This document shows positions 7,417 through 10,779 of a stretch of DNA of 10,779 nucleotides, one piece after another. Below the pieces are notes generated by a model, which saw nothing but the letters and a program-made list of their open reading frames with translations, ran no database searches and was not told the origin of the DNA. Made by a program: the position numbers and the translations under genes. The stretch is taken from contig JANXZD010000409.1 of assembly GCA_025355705.1 (NCBI GenBank), forward strand, positions 1-10,779, written 5' to 3'. The first letter of the stretch is position 1; every line of letters begins with the position of its first letter. Source of the stretch: Bacteroidota bacterium. GTDB taxonomy: Bacteria; Bacteroidota; Ignavibacteria; UBA10030; UBA8401.

Positions 7417-8529
7417 ATGAACGGTACAGTCAGTATTCAGGATCTGCTGCATTTAAAATCCATTCCAAAAATCAGTGATCGGAAAATCATCAATCTTGTC
7501 AATCATTTCAATTCAACAACGGAAATCTTTTCGACTGAACCACGAGCATTGATAAAGATCTTGGGCATTAAAGAAGCAGACGCTTCATTGATCAGACACG
7601 CTCAACGGGATCAGCAATTCATTGAAGAACAATTTTCACTTATCAATAAAGTGAATGGATCGATTATTTCCTATTGGGACGATAACTATCCCATTCATCT
7701 CAAGAATATCTACGATCCACCTGTTCTATTATTTGTTCGTGGAAAATTCCATCACAACGATAATTATTCAATAGCAATCGTCGGCACGCGGCATCCAACA
7801 CCGTACGGTAAACACATGGCAGAGATTTTTGCGAAAGAATTATCTCAGCGTGGAATCACTGTCGTCAGCGGACTTGCTAGAGGTGTTGATACCATTGCAC
7901 ACAAAAGCAATCTTCATGTTCATGGAAGAACTATTGCTGTGCTCGGAGGAAGCATTGATAAGATTTATCCCAAAGAAAATGAAAAACTTGTAGAACTCAT
8001 TGAATCGACCCGTCATGGTGCGGTTATGTCTGAACTGTTGATGAGCACTCCCTCCCATCCCGGGTTTTTCCCACGCCGCAATCGTATTATCAGCGGCATG
8101 TCCCTTGGAACAGTTATCATCGAATCAAACGTGGATGGCGGAGCAATGATCACAGCAACGACCGCGATCGATCAAAACCGGGAGTTATTTTGCCTTCCTG
8201 GAAATATCACAGAAAAGAAAAGTTTTGGCACGAACAAACTCATCAAGAATGGGCAAGCAAAACTTGTTCAATCTGTTGATGATATTCTGGAAGAACTTCA
8301 ACTATCGCTTCAACCGGTTCTAAAATCAAAACCGCACATAGCGGAACCACCACAACTGAATGCGTTTGAACAGAAAATAATTGATGTGCTAACGCATGAC
8401 CCGATTCATATCGATATCATCTCAGAAAAAACTCACCTTTCTTCGTCTGATGCTCTCGTAAATCTTCTGAGTCTTGAATTTAAGGGAATTGTGCAACAAA
8501 TGGCGGGAAAGATGTTCTTAAGAATATAA
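7417..8529 (+). CDS. dprA: DNA processing protein DprA
   Basis: The protein has 370 residues, the normal full-length bacterial form. DprA binds incoming single-stranded DNA during natural transformation and loads RecA; homologues are widespread even where competence is unproven. Residues about 8-75 form a helix-hairpin-helix/SAM-like N-terminal region (ILGIKEADASLIRHA). The Rossmann-like core runs from SIAIVGTRHPTPYG (118-131) through VSGLARGVDTIAH (150-162), TIAVLGGSIDKIYP (172-185), FPRRNRIISGMS (218-229), MITATTA (244-250) and LPGNITEKKSFGTNKLI (260-276). Residues about 312-370 match the C-terminal DprA winged helix (FEQKIIDVLTHDPIHIDIIS... ending GKMFLRI). ATG 7417 lies 4 bases after the glmM stop without a clear Shine-Dalgarno, so the two are very likely co-transcribed. 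No key segment is missing. Confidence 0.96.
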   Translation: MNGTVSIQDLLHLKSIPKISDRKIINLVNHFNSTTEIFSTEPRALIKILGIKEADASLIRHAQRDQQFIEEQFSLINKVNGSIISYWDDNYPIHLKNIYDPPVLLFVRGKFHHNDNYSIAIVGTRHPTPYGKHMAEIFAKELSQRGITVVSGLARGVDTIAHKSNLHVHGRTIAVLGGSIDKIYPKENEKLVELIESTRHGAVMSELLMSTPSHPGFFPRRNRIISGMSLGTVIIESNVDGGAMITATTAIDQNRELFCLPGNITEKKSFGTNKLIKNGQAKLVQSVDDILEELQLSLQPVLKSKPHIAEPPQLNAFEQKIIDVLTHDPIHIDIISEKTHLSSSDALVNLLSLEFKGIVQQMAGKMFLRI

Positions 8530-8601
8530 AAGAATTCTTAACACTCTTCTTTTCACCTAGTCCTTTCACCTTCCTCAAAATATTCTTATCTTCATCTACA
8601 A
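8530..8601 (+). other. Short spacer before the DUF3109 gene, with a small direct repeat
   Basis: This pyrimidine-rich 72-base spacer contains TTTCACCT twice (8551-8558 and 8564-8571, 13 bases apart) and the palindrome AAGAATTCTT just after the dprA stop. No clear terminator or Shine-Dalgarno is present, so dprA transcription may continue into the next gene. A promoter here is possible but not demonstrable by eye. Confidence 0.3.
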
Positions 8602-9168
8602 ATGTTTACAATTGCTGAAATAGAAGTTCACCAATCCATTGCGGAAACGAAGTTTGCGTGCGATCTTATTGCATGCAAAGGGGCATGTTGTACTTTCCCC
8701 GGCGGTCGGGGTGCTCCGTTGCAAGACGATGAGGTTCTGGAAATTCAAAAAGCATACCCAATCATTAAAGAATACTTGCCCGATCTTCATCGAACGGTGA
8801 TAAACGATTTCGGCCTGGTTGACGGCGGCAAAGGCAATTATGCTACGCAATGCGTTGACGGAAAAGCGTGTGTGTTTGTGTATTACGAAACCAATATCGC
8901 CAAATGCTCTTTTGAACGTGCCTATTATGAGAAAAAAAATTCATGGCAAAAGCCGTTGTCGTGTCACCTCTTTCCAATCCGGATCGGACGAACAGAGAAT
9001 AATGGTAAAGAGATCCACTTTGAATATTTCAGCGAATGTGCTCCGGCCTTGAACAAAGGCAAAAATGAGGATATTGCATTGCATCAATTCGTTTCTACTC
9101 CGCTTGAACGCGCTTTTGGAAAAGATTGGACAGAACAATTGAACAAGAGAATTGAGACCGTAGTATAA
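8602..9168 (+). CDS. DUF3109 family cysteine-rich putative metal-binding protein
   Basis: The protein has 188 residues, about the usual length for DUF3109 (PF11307 as I recall it). It has nine cysteines. The leading cluster is CDLIACKGACC (20-30: Cys20, Cys25, Cys29, Cys30), followed by TFPGGRGAPLQDDE. The rest are Cys84, Cys90, Cys102 (KCSFERAYYE), Cys121 in KPLSCHLFPIRI (117-128) and Cys146. This pattern resembles the YkgJ/UPF0153 'CxxxCxxCC' proteins, suggesting a zinc- or iron-sulfur-binding site, but the biochemical role is not known. It has no signal peptide or membrane segment, so it is cytoplasmic. The start has no Shine-Dalgarno, but the next upstream frame is closed and the family opening (EVHQSIAETKFACDL) is complete from this ATG. 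The stop is two bases before the rpoN start, giving probable translational coupling. Confidence 0.88.
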   Translation: MFTIAEIEVHQSIAETKFACDLIACKGACCTFPGGRGAPLQDDEVLEIQKAYPIIKEYLPDLHRTVINDFGLVDGGKGNYATQCVDGKACVFVYYETNIAKCSFERAYYEKKNSWQKPLSCHLFPIRIGRTENNGKEIHFEYFSECAPALNKGKNEDIALHQFVSTPLERAFGKDWTEQLNKRIETVV

Positions 9169-9170
9169 CT

Positions 9171-10661
9171 ATGCTTCATCTTTCACAACAACAACGATTA
9201 CTTCAAAAACTCACTCCACAGCAGATCCAATATCTGAAGTTGCTGCAGCTTCCTTCACTCGCGTTGGAACAGCTTATTAAAACTGAGTTGGAAATAAATC
9301 CATTGCTTGAAGAGGGAATTGATGGCGAATTGGATTCGGAGACACTGAGCGACAATGATCCTGTTGCAGACAATGATTCGGAAGAAACAATCGCAAAGAA
9401 AGAGGATGAGTTCACATTTGAAGATTATTTGAACGATGAAGAGATGTTCAAAGGAAAACGTGAAGTTCAAAACAATGAAGATGAAGAGAGAGAAGAAATT
9501 CCAATCGCGTCCATCACACCTCTGGCAGAAAAACTCTTAGAACAATTACAACTTGCGGAAGTTACCGATATTGGGATGATCGTGGCAGAAGAGATCATCG
9601 GTAACATTGATGAAGATGGTTATCTTCGACGCGATCTTGAATCCATTGTAAACGATATTAATCTTGCACATAAACTACACCTTAAAGTATCACAGGTGGA
9701 AGAAGTGTTGTTTATTATTCAACGCGTTGAACCGGTCGGAATCGCATGCCGTTCCCTGCAGGAATGTCTGTTAGTGCAATCTGAATTTGCAAAAGGTGAG
9801 CCGGCAATGCTCGAACTTGCCAGAAAATTATTACGGGATCATTTTGACGAATTCACAAAAAAACATTACGAACAGATCGCAAAACTGCTTAACATCTCCA
9901 TCGATGATGTAAAAAAAATATTGGAATTGATCTCTCACTTGAATCCTAAACCCGGTGAAGGAACGATCGACTCGCAACAGAACTATCTAACGCCGGATTT
10001 TATTGTAACCAAGGACGAGAATAACTTCATTATCCAGCTAAACGATAAAAATGTCCCGCCGCTCCGCATCAATCGCGGTTACAAAGATCTGATGTCGAAA
10101 CGAAATAAGGATGTTGGTGCGGATACAAAACAGTTTCTCCGCTCAAAATTCGATGCAGCAAAATGGTTCATTGCTTCCATTTATCAACGACGTGAAACAA
10201 TGTTGAAAGTAATGCACGAGATTGTCGATCGGCAAAAGGATTTTTTTGAAACGGGCGAAGGATTAAAACCGTTGATCTATAAAGATATTGCTGAAACCAT
10301 TCGTATGGATATTTCTACCATCAGTAGGGTTGTCAATGGAAAATACGTACAGACCGATTTTGGTGTTTTCGAATTACGATATTTCTTCAGTGAAGGAATC
10401 AGCACACAAAGCGGCGAAGATGTTTCGAACAAAGAAGTGAAACTACGTATCAAAGAGATTCTTTCTACTGAGGAAAAATCCAAACCATTAAGCGATGAAG
10501 AAATAGCAGCGATTCTGAAAGATAAAGGATTTAATATTGCCCGCCGCACCGTTGCAAAATACCGGGAGGCGCTTCACATATCATCTTCAGTAGAACGGCG
10601 GCGTGAGAAGCTCGCAACTCAACGCGGCGCGGATCAGGCCAAAATTGAGGCCGCTTCGTGA
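9171..10661 (+). CDS. rpoN: RNA polymerase sigma-54 factor
   Basis: The 496 residues show the canonical sigma-54 order. Region I (1-48; LSQQQRLLQKLTPQQIQYLKLLQLP, glutamine- and leucine-rich, ending EINPLLEE) contacts activators and core enzyme. The acidic region II spans about 49-112 (many D/E). The core-binding region spans about 115-260 (GNIDEDGYL, VEPVGIACRSLQECLLVQ, LNPKPGE). The DNA-binding part includes FLRSKFDAAKWFIASIYQRR (322-341), a helix-turn-helix around MDISTISRVVNGKYVQT (379-395), and the RpoN box ARRTVAKYRE at 457-466, which reads the -24 element. It directs transcription from -24/-12 promoters and needs AAA+ enhancer-binding activators; none is encoded here. The last about 15 residues (ATQRGADQAKIEAAS) extend past the usual end and lie in GC-rich DNA that merges into the terminator. 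It begins 2 bases after the DUF3109 stop with no own Shine-Dalgarno. Confidence 0.97.
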   Translation: MLHLSQQQRLLQKLTPQQIQYLKLLQLPSLALEQLIKTELEINPLLEEGIDGELDSETLSDNDPVADNDSEETIAKKEDEFTFEDYLNDEEMFKGKREVQNNEDEEREEIPIASITPLAEKLLEQLQLAEVTDIGMIVAEEIIGNIDEDGYLRRDLESIVNDINLAHKLHLKVSQVEEVLFIIQRVEPVGIACRSLQECLLVQSEFAKGEPAMLELARKLLRDHFDEFTKKHYEQIAKLLNISIDDVKKILELISHLNPKPGEGTIDSQQNYLTPDFIVTKDENNFIIQLNDKNVPPLRINRGYKDLMSKRNKDVGADTKQFLRSKFDAAKWFIASIYQRRETMLKVMHEIVDRQKDFFETGEGLKPLIYKDIAETIRMDISTISRVVNGKYVQTDFGVFELRYFFSEGISTQSGEDVSNKEVKLRIKEILSTEEKSKPLSDEEIAAILKDKGFNIARRTVAKYREALHISSSVERRREKLATQRGADQAKIEAAS

Positions 10662-10673
10662 AGTCGGGTTTTT
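10651..10673 (+). terminator. Intrinsic terminator overlapping the rpoN stop codon
   Basis: CCG-CTT (10651-10653, 10654-10656) pairs with AAG-CGG (10661-10663, 10665-10667) around the loop CGTG, with one bulged T at 10664, and is followed by GTTTTT (10668-10673). The left arm is inside the last rpoN codons and the TGA stop (10659-10661) falls in the loop and right arm. This marks the end of the glmM-dprA-DUF3109-rpoN unit. Confidence 0.65.
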
Positions 10674-10779
10674 CGCGTTGCATAACGTCCGAAGGGACGA
10701 TTGACTTGCGCGTCGCTCCCACTTAACGATTTTGAAATGTGCTTCACGAACTGGAGATTATCGAGCCAGTTGGTTTCCG
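10674..10779. other. Right-edge segment with two further inverted repeats, no gene recognised
   Basis: CGTCC-GAAG-GGACG (10686-10699) is a perfect 5-base stem with a 4-base loop. AACTGG (10749-10754) and CCAGTT (10766-10771) form a perfect 6-base inverted repeat around 11 bases. Short frames from ATG 10737 or GTG 10739 are open to the window edge but too short to judge. The first part is more GC-rich than the rest of the window. Confidence 0.4.

Noticed and set aside
10700..10723. Short plus-strand reading 'IDLRVAPT' resembling a segment of GspE/PilB secretion ATPases
   Set aside because: A stop codon follows at once and only eight residues match, so this is most likely chance.
10737..10779. 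Start of a new gene from ATG 10737 or GTG 10739
   Set aside because: Only about 14 codons are visible, with no Shine-Dalgarno and no recognisable protein start.
1..10779. CRISPR array, insertion sequence, tRNA, rRNA or phage/defence genes
   Set aside because: I saw no regularly spaced repeats, no terminal inverted repeats flanking a transposase, no tRNA-like cloverleaf and no defence or phage protein. DprA alone is not evidence of a mobile region.

Overview
The window looks like ordinary chromosome from the Bacteroidota/Chlorobiota side of the tree, most like an Ignavibacteria-type lineage. This rests on several things. The GlmM carries the Bacteroidota-type motif variants DPDVDR and RKSNTEP. 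There is a very large secreted Asp-box protein ending in a 'ISIP...WRM...GEGYWIITK...GYNMIGNP' module of the kind I associate with secreted proteins of that group. There is also a CsgG-domain TPR lipoprotein, DUF3109 and Haem_bd proteins, and moderate-to-low GC. The assignment comes from motifs read by eye, not from a database search.

Layout: the left half (1-5900) reads entirely on the minus strand and is an envelope block. In transcription order it holds a small membrane-anchored haem-binding CxxCH protein (5900-5421), a 159-base gap with a possible hairpin, and a TPR + CsgG-type lipoprotein (5261-3849). Only 4 bases further on comes a giant exported protein (3844 to beyond base 1; 1281 residues visible, C-terminus outside the window). 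The giant protein has a signal peptide, about eleven Asp-box (BNR/sortilin-like) motifs, two tandem ASH/HYDIN-like beta domains, a GldG/DUF4350-like alpha/beta domain and the start of a C-terminal module. The frame was checked triplet by triplet: there is no stop or frameshift between 3844 and base 2.

The right half (6048-10661) reads on the plus strand and is a compact housekeeping block: glmM (phosphoglucosamine mutase-type phosphohexomutase), dprA (4-base gap), a DUF3109 cysteine-rich protein (after a 72-base gap), and rpoN (sigma-54; 2-base gap). It closes with an intrinsic terminator whose hairpin overlaps the rpoN stop codon. The two halves diverge from a 147-base intergenic region at 5901-6047.

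How they may work together: the lipoprotein and giant protein are almost certainly one transcript and may form a surface or secretion pair. The plus-strand genes link cell-wall precursor synthesis, DNA uptake/recombination and alternative-sigma transcription, but share no obvious single pathway. There is no CRISPR array, insertion sequence, tRNA, rRNA or phage gene. I see no strong case for a wholly new system. The best leads are the coupled CsgG-lipoprotein/giant-propeller pair and the GC-rich, hairpin-dense right edge.
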